Shown piece by piece: positions 8,893-17,694 of a stretch of DNA of 64,000 bases. Under the pieces are notes generated by a model, which was not told the DNA's origin, made no database searches, and was given only the letters and a program-made list of their open reading frames with translations. Location: positions 620,001 through 684,000 of the forward strand of contig JAIOPC010000014.1 in assembly GCA_021414085.1 (NCBI GenBank). Direction: 5' to 3'. The translations under genes were made by a program, and so were the position numbers. Each line of letters starts with the position of its first letter. The first letter of the stretch is position 1. The DNA is from Actinomycetes bacterium. GTDB lineage: Bacteria; Actinomycetota; Acidimicrobiia; Acidimicrobiales; Ilumatobacteraceae.

Positions 8893-8895
8893 CGA

Positions 8896-9606
8896 CTACT
8901 TGCGTCGGAAGCGCTCGCGAACGCACATGCTGATCATTCCGAGCCCCAGTCGAATCGACTTTACGCGACTGCCAGTCACCGAACTCTCACCGACCCGCGG
9001 TAGGTACTTCACTGGCACCTGCACAAATGGCAAGCGCGTGTGCGCCGCGTGCAGCATCATCTCGTAACCAAACGACGAGCCGTTTCCACGAAAGCGCGGA
9101 CTGAGGCGATCGATGCCGGCTCGACTCATCACGCGAAAAGTGCAGCCGACATCGGAGAGATAGACGGTGTTGAACATCGCTTCCGTGAGCTTGGCCACCG
9201 CCCAGTTGCCCCACTTAAGGAACATCCCCATGTTGGCGCCGCTGAAGATGAATGCCTGCACGGTGCGCGACCCAAGAACTAGGTCGACATCTTCCGTGAA
9301 TGGCAACAACTTCAAGATGTCGCGTGGGTCGAACGTTGCATCGGGTTCGCACACGCATACGAGGTCGGCGGAAGCTGTTTCCACAAGTCCGCGACGGATG
9401 GCCGCACCATAGCCCTGCTTCGGCTCGGGCACCTCGCGAGCGGCTGTGCCGGCAACGGCTGACGACGTATCGGGATGCGCATTGTTGTTGACGACAACGA
9501 TGTCGTCGACAATGCCCAGTTCGTGAAAGGCGTTGATGCACGCCGCGATGCTGTCGGCCTCGTTATAGGTGGGCAGCACCACTGCCAATGTCTTTCCTTG
9601 CCACAC
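8896..9606 (-). CDS. Glycosyltransferase family 2, dolichol-phosphate mannosyltransferase-like
   Basis: The protein is 236 residues with a GTG start ('MWQGKTLAVVLPTYNEADS'). It has the GT-A signature 'VVLPTYNEADSI', the metal-binding 'DATFDPRDI' and the downstream 'VLGSRT' segment. 'SDVGCTFRVMSRAGIDRL' matches the DPM1/polyprenyl-phosphate GT2 subgroup, which makes lipid-phosphate sugars or decorates lipid carriers. No C-terminal transmembrane pair is present. It is followed on the plus-strand side by the convergent methyltransferase. Upstream on the same strand is the GT39-like membrane protein, whose substrate could be the lipid-phosphate sugar made here (inference). Confidence 0.85.
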   Translation of the reverse strand: MWQGKTLAVVLPTYNEADSIAACINAFHELGIVDDIVVVNNNAHPDTSSAVAGTAAREVPEPKQGYGAAIRRGLVETASADLVCVCEPDATFDPRDILKLLPFTEDVDLVLGSRTVQAFIFSGANMGMFLKWGNWAVAKLTEAMFNTVYLSDVGCTFRVMSRAGIDRLSPRFRGNGSSFGYEMMLHAAHTRLPFVQVPVKYLPRVGESSVTGSRVKSIRLGLGMISMCVRERFRRK

Positions 9607-9626
9607 AGCGTCCCTTTCCCTGGCTG

Positions 9627-11117
9627 TCAGGTGCCCGATGAAATGGGAACGTACAGAGTCATGCCGCCAAGATCTTCGCGTTTATACGAATCCTGCGGCA
9701 AGTAGAAGCAGCTCGGGTCGTGGTCGCCTGGAGGAAACAAGAATGCGACCGACTCAGGCGGTGCCTGTTGAACAAGAATCTGCGAACTGGGGAATCTGAC
9801 GGTGTAGGGATGGCACGAGATCGCCGTCCTGATTTCCCGGTCCGTGCGGTACTCGATCGGGAGCACAAACCAGTAGTAACCGGCAAGCAACTCGATGTCG
9901 AGTTCGTCGAGTCGGTTGATCACGCGATCCTGCCAAGCATTCGGGTCACCCGAATCGAAGCCCTGTTGGCGGTCGAGGAACGGGATTGCCGTGATACCAA
10001 CCCACAGCACAGCAGCACCGGCGATTGCGGCGACGGTGCTCCGCAGACTCCACGTCGACATCACTCGTGTCGCAGCCGTACCAAGGGCGATCGCCATCAG
10101 CGCAAACGGAATGATGGCGTACCTGCCGTCGTCGGAGAAAATGAGGGGCGGCATCAAGGCCATCAGCGGGAAACAGGCGATCAATCCTGCAGGCACGATC
10201 CACCGACTCGGCCGACGCGCGGATGTCGCCAGCATCACGCATCCGGCCACGACGCCAAGCAGGATCGCGACGAACAGTCCGATCGAGAGGGCTCTGTTGA
10301 ACACCCAACGACCATCGAGAGTGAGCAGGCCCAGGCCGCGTGGAAGCAGCTTGGTGAAGAAGCCGGTGAAGCGATCTGAGTAGGTGCCGGGGAAGGTGCC
10401 GGTCTTCTGCAGTGACGGCCATCCATTCATCGCGTTCCATGCGATGAACGGCCCGTTCGCCGTGACCGCGGCGGCGACGGCCGGCAACCACCAGCGGCGT
10501 AAGTCGCGACGATGCACGAATGCCGCGACGCACACCACCGGAAGTAGCACAGTGGCGAACATTGGGTGCACGTAGAACCCGAGACCAGCGAGGAAGCCGA
10601 CAAGGGCCGATTGTCGAATTGTTGGCTCGACCTGATCCGCCGCGATCGCTGTCGCCCACACCGTGCCAGCGGCGACCGCGAGAGCCAGCGCGTAGCCCAT
10701 GTAGGCGAGAGTGCTCAGCAGCAGCAGACCACCGGGTGCCAACCACACGAGCGCGGATGCAAGCGCTGCCGACCGACGGTCGACAAGGCGACGGGTTGCC
10801 CCGAAGGTTGCCGCAGCCGCAACTGCCCACATGCCCACGAACAGCCATTTGAGGACCGCCACGCTGCCATCGGCAAAGTTCAGGATTGGACTGAACAGGT
10901 ACGCATCGAGGACAGCGGTGTAGGACTGACCGGCGATCACCACAGGCAGGCGTCCATCGCGAATCGCGGCGAGGGAGTGCAAACCCGACGATGCTTCATC
11001 GGCGTTGAACGCGCCAAAGACCGAATCCATCACGACGACTCGCAGGGCCACACCAATGGTGATCAGCACACAGCCAAGCGCCGCGATGCACAGCCACTTC
11101 TTGGTCGACTGAGTCAT
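9627..11117 (-). CDS. Polytopic membrane protein, GT39/ArnT-like glycosyltransferase
   Basis: The start chosen is the ATG at 11117 (496 residues, 'MTQSTKKWLCIAALGCVL'). The longer track ORF runs inside aceE and is rejected. About ten hydrophobic segments are visible. The first extracytoplasmic loop has 'FGAFNADEASSGLHSLA', an acidic motif in the position of the GT-C catalytic Asp/Glu of ArnT/PMT-type enzymes. A soluble C-terminal region of about 110 residues follows. GT-C proteins transfer sugars from polyprenyl phosphate outside the membrane, which pairs with the DPM1-like enzyme 20 bases downstream. It starts eight bases after the aceE stop, so read-through from aceE is possible. The exact family is moderate confidence. 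Confidence 0.7.
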   Translation of the reverse strand: MTQSTKKWLCIAALGCVLITIGVALRVVVMDSVFGAFNADEASSGLHSLAAIRDGRLPVVIAGQSYTAVLDAYLFSPILNFADGSVAVLKWLFVGMWAVAAAATFGATRRLVDRRSAALASALVWLAPGGLLLLSTLAYMGYALALAVAAGTVWATAIAADQVEPTIRQSALVGFLAGLGFYVHPMFATVLLPVVCVAAFVHRRDLRRWWLPAVAAAVTANGPFIAWNAMNGWPSLQKTGTFPGTYSDRFTGFFTKLLPRGLGLLTLDGRWVFNRALSIGLFVAILLGVVAGCVMLATSARRPSRWIVPAGLIACFPLMALMPPLIFSDDGRYAIIPFALMAIALGTAATRVMSTWSLRSTVAAIAGAAVLWVGITAIPFLDRQQGFDSGDPNAWQDRVINRLDELDIELLAGYYWFVLPIEYRTDREIRTAISCHPYTVRFPSSQILVQQAPPESVAFLFPPGDHDPSCFYLPQDSYKREDLGGMTLYVPISSGT

Positions 11118-11125
11118 GCGTGAAT

Positions 11126-13855
11126 TCAGACGATTGCGGGGTTGGATGCTTCGGGGTCGATGCCGTATTGCTCCATCGCCGCGTGTAGCTCGGCGGGGCC
11201 GGACAACCCTTCGGCGGCCAGCGCGCCGAGCACGGCCAACACCACATGGCCGGTATCGACCTCGAAGAAGTGACGCAATGCTTCGCGTGTGTCGCTGCGG
11301 CCCATGCCATCGGTTCCCAGCGGCACGAAGGTGCGGCCGGGTAGGAAGCGTGCGACCTGTTCCGGCACGATCTTCATGAAGTCGGTAACCGCGACGATCG
11401 GGCCTTTCGCCTCTGCGAGCAACTCGGTCACTAACGGCACACGTGCCGGGTTGCTGGGGTGCATTCGGTTCCAACGTTCGGCAGCGAGCGCGTCTTCGCG
11501 CAACGCCTTGTATGAAGTCGCCGACCACAGCTCGACACCGATACCGAGCTTGGCGAGCTCCTCGGCTGCAGCGTGCGCCGCGCCTTGCGCCGACCCGCTG
11601 AACAGCACGGTCGCGTGGCGCAGCATCTCGGGCGGCGCGGGCTTCCAGCGATAAAGGCCGCGCACGATGTGTGCCGGGTCGAGCTCGGCTGGCATCGCTG
11701 GCATCGGATAGTTCTCGTTGTACAGCGTGAGGTAGTAGAAGACGTCGCGATCAAGGCCGGCGGTGCGTTCCTCGTCGGTGCCATACATGCGGGTGATGCC
11801 TGCCTGAATGATCGCCGCCACCTCAAACGCAAAGGCGGGGTCGTAGGCCTGGCACGGCGGCACGGTGCTGGCCAACACCAGCGAGTGCCCGTCTTGGTGT
11901 TGCAAGCCTTCGCCCGCCAACGTCGTGCGACCAGCGGTCGCGCCCAGCAAGAAGCCGCGCACTCGTGCGTCGGCCGCTTGCCAAATCAAGTCGCCGACGC
12001 GCTGAAAACCGAACATGGAATAGAAGGTGTAGAAGGGAATCGTCGGAACGCCGCGAGTGGCGTACGCCGAGCCAGCGGCGATAAAGCTGGCCAGCGAGCC
12101 AGCTTCGGTGATGCCTTCTTCCAGAATCTGTCCCTGTGCACTCTCGCTGTAGCTCAGCAACATGTCGTGGTCGACGGGCTGATACTTCTGGCCCTGCGAG
12201 GCGTAGATCTTCAACTCGGGGAACAGCGAGTCCATACCGAAGGTGCGGCCCTCGTCGGGGATGATCGGTACGACGTATTGGCCGATGTTCTCGTCGCGCG
12301 CCAAGTTGCGCAATAGGCGAGTGAAGCCCATCGTCGTGCTGACTGCCTGATTCGCAGAACCCTTGCGCAGTTCCTCGAAGGTGGTGTCGAGCGGCAAGCC
12401 GACGACCTTGCGCGGCCGCACGATGCGCTTGGGAATGCTGCCGCCGAGTGCCCGGCGGCGTTCCATCATGTACTGGAACTCGACGCTGTCGCGCGACGGG
12501 CGGAAGTAGGGGAGCGCATCGTCGGCGAACGCCGAGTCGGGGATTTCGTCGTGCAGGTGCAGTCGGTCGCGCAACGCCATCAGCTGCGTCTCGTTCATCT
12601 TCTTGATCTGGTGCGTCGAGTTGCGGCCCTCGATTTCCGGGCCGAGCGTCCAGCCCTTGATCGTCTTGCACAGCAACACGGTGGGTGCACCGGAGCCGAG
12701 GTTCTCGGTTGCTGCCTTGTACGCGGCATAGAGCTTGCGATAGTCGTGGCCACCGCGCGGCAGGTTGAGTAGATCGTCGTCGCTAAGATGCGCGACTAGC
12801 TGGCGCAGGCGCGGATCCGGGCCGAAGAAGTCGTCGCGAATGTAGGCGCCGTTCTCGACGCTGTAGCGCTGGAACTGTCCGTCGACCGTGGTGTTCAACT
12901 GATTCAGCAGCACGCCGTCTTTGTCGTTGGCGAGCAGCGCGTCCCACTTGCTGCCGAGAATGACTTTGATCACGTTCCAGCCGGCCCCGCGGAAGACGGC
13001 TTCCAGTTCTTGGATGATCTTGCCGTTGCCGCGCACCGGGCCATCGAGGCGCTGCAGGTTGCAGTTGACCACGAACACCAGGTTGTCGAGCTTCTCGCGA
13101 CTGGCGAGCGTGATGGCGCCGAGTGTCTCCGGTTCGTCGCATTCGCCGTCGCCTAGGAACGCCCACACGCGGCTGCCGGTGGTGTCGTCGAGTTGGCGGT
13201 TGAGCAGGTAGCGGTTGAAGCGCGCGTGGTACAGCGCGCTGATCGGGCCGAGACCCATGCTGACCGTCGGGAACTCCCAGAAGTCGGGCATCAGGCGCGG
13301 GTGGGGGTAGCTGCTGAGGCCAGCGCCGCCGCGACCGATCTCGCGCCGGAACTGTTCCAGGTCGGATTCGTGCAGTCGCCGCTCGAGGAAGGCGCGCGCG
13401 TAGATGCCTGGCGTCGCGTGACCCTGGAAGTAGATGTGGTCGCCGGCGTTGCCGTCGTCCTTGCCACGGAAGAAGTGGTTGAACCCGATCTCGTACAGGC
13501 TTGCCGAGCTGGCGAACGTGCTGAGGTGGCCGCCGATGCCTTCTTCGTGCTTGTTCGCGCGCACCACCATCATCGCTGCGTTCCAGCGCACGAACGCCCG
13601 GATACGACGCTCGATGTATTCGTCGCCGGGGAACCACGGCTCGGCTTCGCGCGGAATCGTGTTGACGTACGGCGTGCTCACGGTTGCCGGGAAGCTGACC
13701 TGCGCCTCGTTCGCGTGCTCGAGCAACTTGCCGAGCAGGAACCTGGCGCGCGTCTTGCCCTGAATCTCGATGACGGCATCGAGGCTTTCCATCCACTCCT
13801 CGGTCTCGCCAGGGTCGCTGTCGGGGAGTTGGTTGACGTAGCCGTCGAAGATCAT
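11126..13855 (-). CDS. aceE: Pyruvate dehydrogenase E1 component, homodimeric type
   Basis: The protein is 909 residues, the normal length for the single-chain E1 of Actinobacteria and gamma-Proteobacteria. It decarboxylates pyruvate with thiamine diphosphate and reductively acetylates the lipoyl group of E2. The thiamine diphosphate motif GDG-x-N is seen as 'FLGDGECDEPETLGAI' followed by 'FVVNCNLQRLDGPVRG'. N-terminal catalytic-loop regions ('YFQGHATPGIYARAF') and the C-terminal transketolase-like domain ('FVPLGTDGMGRSDTREALR') are present. The lipoyl E2 and E3 genes lie 11 kb away (22469-25351), so the complex is not one operon. The ATG at 13855 follows a short inverted repeat. Confidence 0.96.
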   Translation of the reverse strand: MIFDGYVNQLPDSDPGETEEWMESLDAVIEIQGKTRARFLLGKLLEHANEAQVSFPATVSTPYVNTIPREAEPWFPGDEYIERRIRAFVRWNAAMMVVRANKHEEGIGGHLSTFASSASLYEIGFNHFFRGKDDGNAGDHIYFQGHATPGIYARAFLERRLHESDLEQFRREIGRGGAGLSSYPHPRLMPDFWEFPTVSMGLGPISALYHARFNRYLLNRQLDDTTGSRVWAFLGDGECDEPETLGAITLASREKLDNLVFVVNCNLQRLDGPVRGNGKIIQELEAVFRGAGWNVIKVILGSKWDALLANDKDGVLLNQLNTTVDGQFQRYSVENGAYIRDDFFGPDPRLRQLVAHLSDDDLLNLPRGGHDYRKLYAAYKAATENLGSGAPTVLLCKTIKGWTLGPEIEGRNSTHQIKKMNETQLMALRDRLHLHDEIPDSAFADDALPYFRPSRDSVEFQYMMERRRALGGSIPKRIVRPRKVVGLPLDTTFEELRKGSANQAVSTTMGFTRLLRNLARDENIGQYVVPIIPDEGRTFGMDSLFPELKIYASQGQKYQPVDHDMLLSYSESAQGQILEEGITEAGSLASFIAAGSAYATRGVPTIPFYTFYSMFGFQRVGDLIWQAADARVRGFLLGATAGRTTLAGEGLQHQDGHSLVLASTVPPCQAYDPAFAFEVAAIIQAGITRMYGTDEERTAGLDRDVFYYLTLYNENYPMPAMPAELDPAHIVRGLYRWKPAPPEMLRHATVLFSGSAQGAAHAAAEELAKLGIGVELWSATSYKALREDALAAERWNRMHPSNPARVPLVTELLAEAKGPIVAVTDFMKIVPEQVARFLPGRTFVPLGTDGMGRSDTREALRHFFEVDTGHVVLAVLGALAAEGLSGPAELHAAMEQYGIDPEASNPAIV

Positions 13856-13856
13856 C

Positions 13857-13871
13857 GTGGCATTCTGCCAC
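13857..13871. promoter_or_regulatory. Short perfect inverted repeat just upstream of aceE
   Basis: GTGGCA-TTC-TGCCAC is a perfect 6-bp palindrome with a 3-base spacer, ending one base from the aceE start codon in a 48-base divergent intergenic region shared with rnhA. It could be an operator or chance in GC-rich DNA. Confidence 0.25.
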
Positions 13872-13903
13872 CGCCATCGACCACCGCCTACGCTGCCGTG
13901 CCA

Positions 13904-14341
13904 ATGGCGAGCTCAACAGTCACGACAGTGTTTACCGACGGGGCATGTTCGGGTAATCCGGGTCGCGGTGGCTGGGCGTGGGCAGTTGCCCCCGAGGGAG
14001 CGCTGTATGGCTCAGGTGGTGCCGCGCACACGACGAACCAACGCATGGAGCTGCAGGCGGTATTGGAAGCGCTGCGGTCACTGCCCGGAGATCTGATCAT
14101 CGTCAGCGACAGCACGTACGTCGTGCACTGCTTCCGCGACCGCTGGTGGGTGAAGTGGCTAGCCAATGGATGGAAGAACTCGCAGCGGCAACCCGTCGCC
14201 AACGTCGACATTTGGGAGCCATTGATCGCGCTGGTACAAGAACGCCAACCCGAGTTCCGCTGGGTTAAAGGCCACAGCGGCGACCCAATGAACGACCTGG
14301 TCGACGCGTTGGCCGTGGCCGCGGCGTCAACCGCGAAGTGA
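13904..14341 (+). CDS. rnhA: Ribonuclease HI
   Basis: The start chosen is the ATG at 13904 (145 residues), which gives a normal RNase HI N-terminus; the track ORF runs antisense through aceE. All four catalytic carboxylates are visible: Asp in 'FTDGACSGNPG', Glu in 'NQRMELQAV', Asp in 'IVSDSTYV' and Asp in 'GHSGDPMNDLVD'. The basic handle region 'WWVKWLANGWKNSQ' is also present. The enzyme cuts the RNA strand of RNA-DNA hybrids. It is transcribed divergently from aceE across 48 bases. Confidence 0.95.
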   Translation: MASSTVTTVFTDGACSGNPGRGGWAWAVAPEGALYGSGGAAHTTNQRMELQAVLEALRSLPGDLIIVSDSTYVVHCFRDRWWVKWLANGWKNSQRQPVANVDIWEPLIALVQERQPEFRWVKGHSGDPMNDLVDALAVAAASTAK

Positions 14342-14455
14342 CGAGCCACACGAAGTGACGCGCTCAGTCATCAAATCTCTGCAACGGCGCGTCAGTTCGG
14401 GCATGTTTGGGCCATCGCGGTGAACTTCATCAGCTGACGGATATGGTCCGACGAC

Positions 14456-15391
14456 ATGACCAACTCGCCCCTGATGGGCGGCGTTGGTGACGTTGCAGCC
14501 TCGCACCATGCCGCCATTTCGCGTTCCCAGGCTGTCGCTTCGGGTCTAGGAACCCCGCAAATTCGTCGAGAGCTGAAGCGCAGCACACTTCGCGTTGGAG
14601 CACCCAACGTGTTTCTCGTGCACGGCGCTCCAACCACTTGGCACCAGGCGTTGATGGCCGCAACGCTGACTGCGAACGGAGCGGGAATCGCGTCGTACCG
14701 CGCTGCCGCGCGACTTCACGGACTTGACGGCTTCACTGCCGACCTGATCGAGGTGACAGTTCCGCGAGGTCGGCGCGTCCGAGTTCCGGACGCGATCGTG
14801 CATCAGGGGTTTGTTCCGGACACGCACCGTGTTGAGATCGATGGAATCCCGTGCACATCGCTTGCGCGCACGCTCATCGATCTGGCGCAGGTTGTGACCA
14901 CCCTCGAATTGGAGAGGGCGCTCGACGACTTCCAGCGCAGGGGCTACAGCCTGACGTGGCTCGAGCAAATGGCGACTGAACTACATCGTCCTGGCCAACG
15001 AGGCACGAAGTTGGTGTTGGCAGAGGTAGCGCAGCGGCGGACCTCAGGTGTCGTTCGTGGCTCTTGGTTCGAGAAGCTGATCGAGCTGGCGATCGCGTCG
15101 CCGAACCTTCCGCCCCTGATACAGCAGCACGTCATTCGGACGGAGGACGGTGACTTCATCGCGCAAGTGGACCTCGCGTTTCCGTCCGTGCGTCTCGGCA
15201 TAGAAGCGCACAGCCGCTCGTTCCATACCGGCACACATCGCGAGGTCATCGACCAGCGGCGCGAGAACCGGGCAATCGCGGAAGGCTGGCAGTTCTCGTA
15301 CTTGGGTTGGGCGGATCGCAAGTCGCCGGCACAGGCGCGGGCATTTCTCGAGAAGGTCGTCGCGCGTCGTCGACGAGATCTTGGTTGCTAG
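14456..15391 (+). CDS. AbiEi-like/DUF559 protein (HTH domain plus Vsr-like PD-(D/E)XK fold)
   Basis: The protein is 311 residues. The N-terminus ('AISRSQAVASGLGTPQIRREL') looks like the winged-helix part of AbiEi-type antitoxins, followed by 'AGIASYRAAARLHGLDGF' and 'TSLARTLIDLA', segments shared across this actinobacterial family. The C-terminal ~110 residues resemble DUF559/Vsr-like nucleases, with acidic residues in 'VDLAF' and 'IEAHS' at the positions of a PD-(D/E)XK core. The same architecture recurs at 41090-42022. No adjacent AbiEii-type toxin gene is seen, so a toxin-antitoxin role is not supported by context. The family is widespread and its function is not established to my knowledge. 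Confidence 0.65.
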   Translation: MTNSPLMGGVGDVAASHHAAISRSQAVASGLGTPQIRRELKRSTLRVGAPNVFLVHGAPTTWHQALMAATLTANGAGIASYRAAARLHGLDGFTADLIEVTVPRGRRVRVPDAIVHQGFVPDTHRVEIDGIPCTSLARTLIDLAQVVTTLELERALDDFQRRGYSLTWLEQMATELHRPGQRGTKLVLAEVAQRRTSGVVRGSWFEKLIELAIASPNLPPLIQQHVIRTEDGDFIAQVDLAFPSVRLGIEAHSRSFHTGTHREVIDQRRENRAIAEGWQFSYLGWADRKSPAQARAFLEKVVARRRRDLGC

Positions 15392-15411
15392 CGCGTCGTA
15401 TTGTCGGAACG

Positions 15412-15645
15412 ATGGCTGTCGAGTTCTCGGTGCTGACCTTGTCGGATGATGACGACACACTCGATGACTTCCTCTGCAACAACGAGTGGCCGTTCCACGC
15501 TCTCCGGCAGCTGACGAGCGACGACCTCGCTGCGATCGAGTTTCGCGAAGCCTGGGGGAGCGACGGCGGCCCGCGATTCGACACTCTGATCTACGGAATC
15601 CTCCGCGGCGAATGGGCTGCGACGGCGCAAAATCCGACGATCTGA
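15412..15645 (+). pseudogene. Short ORF resembling the N-terminus of a GNAT acetyltransferase
   Basis: From the ATG at 15412 the ORF encodes 77 residues. 'VEFSVLTLSDDDDTLDDFL' and 'NEWPFHALRQLT' look like the first strand and helix of GNAT acetyltransferases of the 'WPFH' group, where about 170 residues would be expected. The acetyl-CoA loop is missing and I found no continuation in the other frames. It may be a decayed remnant or a genuine small protein. It sits 20 bases after the AbiEi-like gene. Confidence 0.35.
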
Positions 15646-15748
15646 CGCGCCTCCTGAGGCTGTGGGGCGTTCGGCGCGCCAGTTCGCCGGACGCGTCACT
15701 TCGGCCCGGATGCGGCGGTACGAAACCCTCGGACGTATCGTCGTCGGA

Positions 15749-16525
15749 ATGGATATCAACGGAGTCAGCGCAATCGTGACAGGTGGTGCCTCGGGCATCG
15801 GAGCGGCGGCGGCCCGCATGCTTGCCGCGAAGGGCGCCAAGGTCGTGGTCGCCGACTTGCAGGAGGATAAGGGCAAGGCGCTGGCCGACGAGATCGGTGG
15901 CGCGTTCTGCAAGGTCGACGTGACCAACACCGACGACATCATCAGCGCCGTCGAAATGGCCAAGGACATGGGTCCACTGCGCGTGCTGGTCAACTCGGCC
16001 GGCATCGGGTGGGCGCAACGAACGGTCGGCAAGGACGGCACGTACGACTCAGCGGCGAATCTCGACGCATTCAAGAAGGTTGTCGCCATCAACCTCGTTG
16101 GCAGCTTCGACTGCATCCGTATCGCAGCAACGGCAATGAGCACCACCGAGCCGCTGGAGTACGGCGAGCGCGGTGCGATCGTCAATATCGCTTCGGTCGC
16201 GGCGTTCGACGGCCAGATCGGCCAAGCCAGCTACTCCGCATCGAAGGGTGGCGTGGTGGGGATGACGCTGCCGATCGCACGCGACCTTGCAGCCATCGGC
16301 GTGCGCGTCAACACGGTTGCCCCCGGCCTGATCGATACGCCGATCTACGGCCAGGGCGACGCGAGCGAAGCATTCAAGAGCAACCTGCAGAAAGGCGTGC
16401 TGTTCCCGCAGCGCCTTGGCACGCAGGAAGAGCTGGCTTCGGTGATCGTTGAGTGCGTCACGAACAGCTACTTGAACGCCGAGACAATTCGCGTCGACGG
16501 TGGCATTCGGATGCCACCGAAGTAG
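15749..16525 (+). CDS. SDR-family dehydrogenase, 3-hydroxyacyl-CoA dehydrogenase (HSD10)-like
   Basis: The start chosen is the ATG at 15749 (258 residues), which places the cofactor motif at the usual distance from the N-terminus. 'VTGGASGIGAAAARML' is the glycine-rich dinucleotide site. 'VNSAGIG' is the NNAG-type motif and 'YSASKGG' holds the Tyr/Lys pair, with the catalytic Ser in 'NIASVAA'. The C-terminus ('VDGGIRMPP') and overall pattern fit the type-II 3-hydroxyacyl-CoA dehydrogenase group rather than FabG, but substrate assignment from sequence alone is weak. It converges on the MarR gene with 14 bases between stops. Confidence 0.83.
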   Translation: MDINGVSAIVTGGASGIGAAAARMLAAKGAKVVVADLQEDKGKALADEIGGAFCKVDVTNTDDIISAVEMAKDMGPLRVLVNSAGIGWAQRTVGKDGTYDSAANLDAFKKVVAINLVGSFDCIRIAATAMSTTEPLEYGERGAIVNIASVAAFDGQIGQASYSASKGGVVGMTLPIARDLAAIGVRVNTVAPGLIDTPIYGQGDASEAFKSNLQKGVLFPQRLGTQEELASVIVECVTNSYLNAETIRVDGGIRMPPK

Positions 16526-16539
16526 ATCCGTCCGGCAAG

Positions 16540-17001
16540 TCAGTCCGGTTGCGGTTGATCTAGTTGTGACCGAACCGCGGCAAAGCATTCGGCGACACTG
16601 CGCACGCCATCGGCGCCGAGCGGCTTGATGAAGTGTCGGCGCACGCTGGCGACATGATCCGGCGCGGCGGCTTCAATCTTTTTGCGTCCGGAGGCGGTGA
16701 GCGACGCGTACATCACGCGCCGATCGCCGGGGCAGGCCGCGCGCCCGACCCAGCCTTGGCGCACCATGCCATCGAGCCGGCGAGTCAGCCCACTTGGCGA
16801 CAGTTTCAGCGCGTCCGCCAAGTCGCACATGCGCAGCCGATTGTCTTCGGCTTCCGACAGGTAGACCAGCACTTGATAGTCGCCCATGGTGAGACCGTGC
16901 GGAGCGAGATCAGCCTCGAACGCCGCCGTGAGCTCGGGGACCGTGCTGATGAAGTTGCGCCACGCCACCTGTTCACGCGCGGTGAGCCACGTAGTACCCA
17001 T
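16540..17001 (-). CDS. MarR-family transcriptional regulator
   Basis: The protein is 153 residues, the family's normal length. The winged helix is in the middle: 'LTMGDYQVLVYLSEAEDN', then 'MCDLADALKLSPSGLTRRL' as recognition region and 'ACPGDRRVMYASLTASGRKK' as the wing with the conserved DxR. MarR proteins bind palindromes as dimers and release on phenolic, quinone or oxidant signals. A near-perfect 15-bp-arm palindrome lies in the 108-base divergent region shared with the YceI gene, so autoregulation and control of yceI are likely. No Cys-based sensor stands out except 'RMCDLAD' and 'AACPGD'. Confidence 0.9.
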   Translation of the reverse strand: MGTTWLTAREQVAWRNFISTVPELTAAFEADLAPHGLTMGDYQVLVYLSEAEDNRLRMCDLADALKLSPSGLTRRLDGMVRQGWVGRAACPGDRRVMYASLTASGRKKIEAAAPDHVASVRRHFIKPLGADGVRSVAECFAAVRSQLDQPQPD

Positions 17002-17037
17002 GACGCCAGCCTACCAACGGTGTTGCGTAGGAAATAG

Positions 17038-17066
17038 TTGCGATCGCAAATACGTTCGGATAGGTT
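17038..17066 (+). promoter_or_regulatory. Candidate promoter for yceI-VOC, overlapping a 12-bp palindrome
   Basis: TTGCGA (17038-17043) and TAGGTT (17061-17066) are 17 bases apart and could be -35 and -10 boxes. The -35 box lies in the perfect palindrome TTGCGATCGCAA (17038-17049). The -10 match is modest. Confidence 0.4.
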
Positions 17067-17095
17067 AATTGTTGTCCCCACAACAATTGACCTAA
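17061..17095. promoter_or_regulatory. Candidate MarR operator (near-perfect palindrome)
   Basis: TAGGTTAATTGTTGT, a CCCC spacer and ACAACAATTGACCTA form 15-bp arms with a single mismatch. The palindrome overlaps the proposed -10 and start site of the yceI gene and faces the divergent MarR gene. Its AT-rich core contrasts with the surrounding GC-rich DNA. Size and position are typical of MarR operators. Confidence 0.75.
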
Positions 17096-17109
17096 CAAAG
17101 GAGTTCGCC

Positions 17110-17652
17110 ATGAGCGATCTAAAAGCACTCACACCCGGAACCTGGACGGTCGACGCCAGTCATTCGAACATTGGTTTCACTGCTCGCCACTTGATGGTTG
17201 CCAAGGTGCGCGGCAAGTTCACCGACTTCACTGGCGCCATCGAAGTTGCCAGCGATCCGTTGCTGTCAACAGTCAATGCCACCGTTGAAGCCAAGTCGAT
17301 CGACACGGGCGACGAGGGCCGCGACACCCACCTGCGCAGTGCCGACTTCTTCGATGTCGACAACAACAAGCAGTGGACGCTGGTCAGCACCGGCATCAAG
17401 GCTGCGGGGAGCAACTACGTTCTCAGCACCAACCTCACCATCAAGGGCGTCACCAAGCCCGTCGACTTCGCACTCGAATTCGAGGGCGTTGTACAAGATC
17501 CGTGGGGCAACACCAAGGCCGGTTTCACCGCCGAGGCCGAGATCAATCGCAAGGATTGGGGCCTCGAGTGGAACGTCGCTCTTGAAACCGGTGGTGTGTT
17601 GGTCGGCGAGAAGGTAAAGATCGTTCTCGAAATCGAAGCACTCAAGTCGTGA
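17110..17652 (+). CDS. YceI-family lipocalin-like protein
   Basis: The start chosen is the ATG at 17110 (180 residues), preceded by AAGGAG seven bases upstream. It begins 'GTWTVDASHSNIGFTARHLM', the YceI N-terminal signature, and ends 'VGEKVKIVLEIEALK', as the family does. There is no signal peptide, so this is the cytoplasmic form. YceI proteins form a lipocalin-like barrel that binds polyisoprenoid or quinone-type lipids. Its position behind a MarR operator and next to a VOC dioxygenase-like protein suggests a quinone or lipophilic-stress response, which is inference. Confidence 0.92.
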   Translation: MSDLKALTPGTWTVDASHSNIGFTARHLMVAKVRGKFTDFTGAIEVASDPLLSTVNATVEAKSIDTGDEGRDTHLRSADFFDVDNNKQWTLVSTGIKAAGSNYVLSTNLTIKGVTKPVDFALEFEGVVQDPWGNTKAGFTAEAEINRKDWGLEWNVALETGGVLVGEKVKIVLEIEALKS

Positions 17653-17694
17653 TCCAAGAGTCCTGATCCGGATGCCCGGAGGAAGCGAGCAGCT

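Noticed and set aside
9627-11528. 633-residue form of the GT39-like protein
   Set aside because: The first 137 residues are an Arg-rich out-of-frame reading of the aceE 3' end; the ATG at 11117 gives a normal membrane N-terminus.
12783-13916. 377-residue minus-strand ORF overlapping aceE in another frame
   Set aside because: Out-of-frame reading of aceE with a biased Arg-rich composition; aceE itself is unmistakable.
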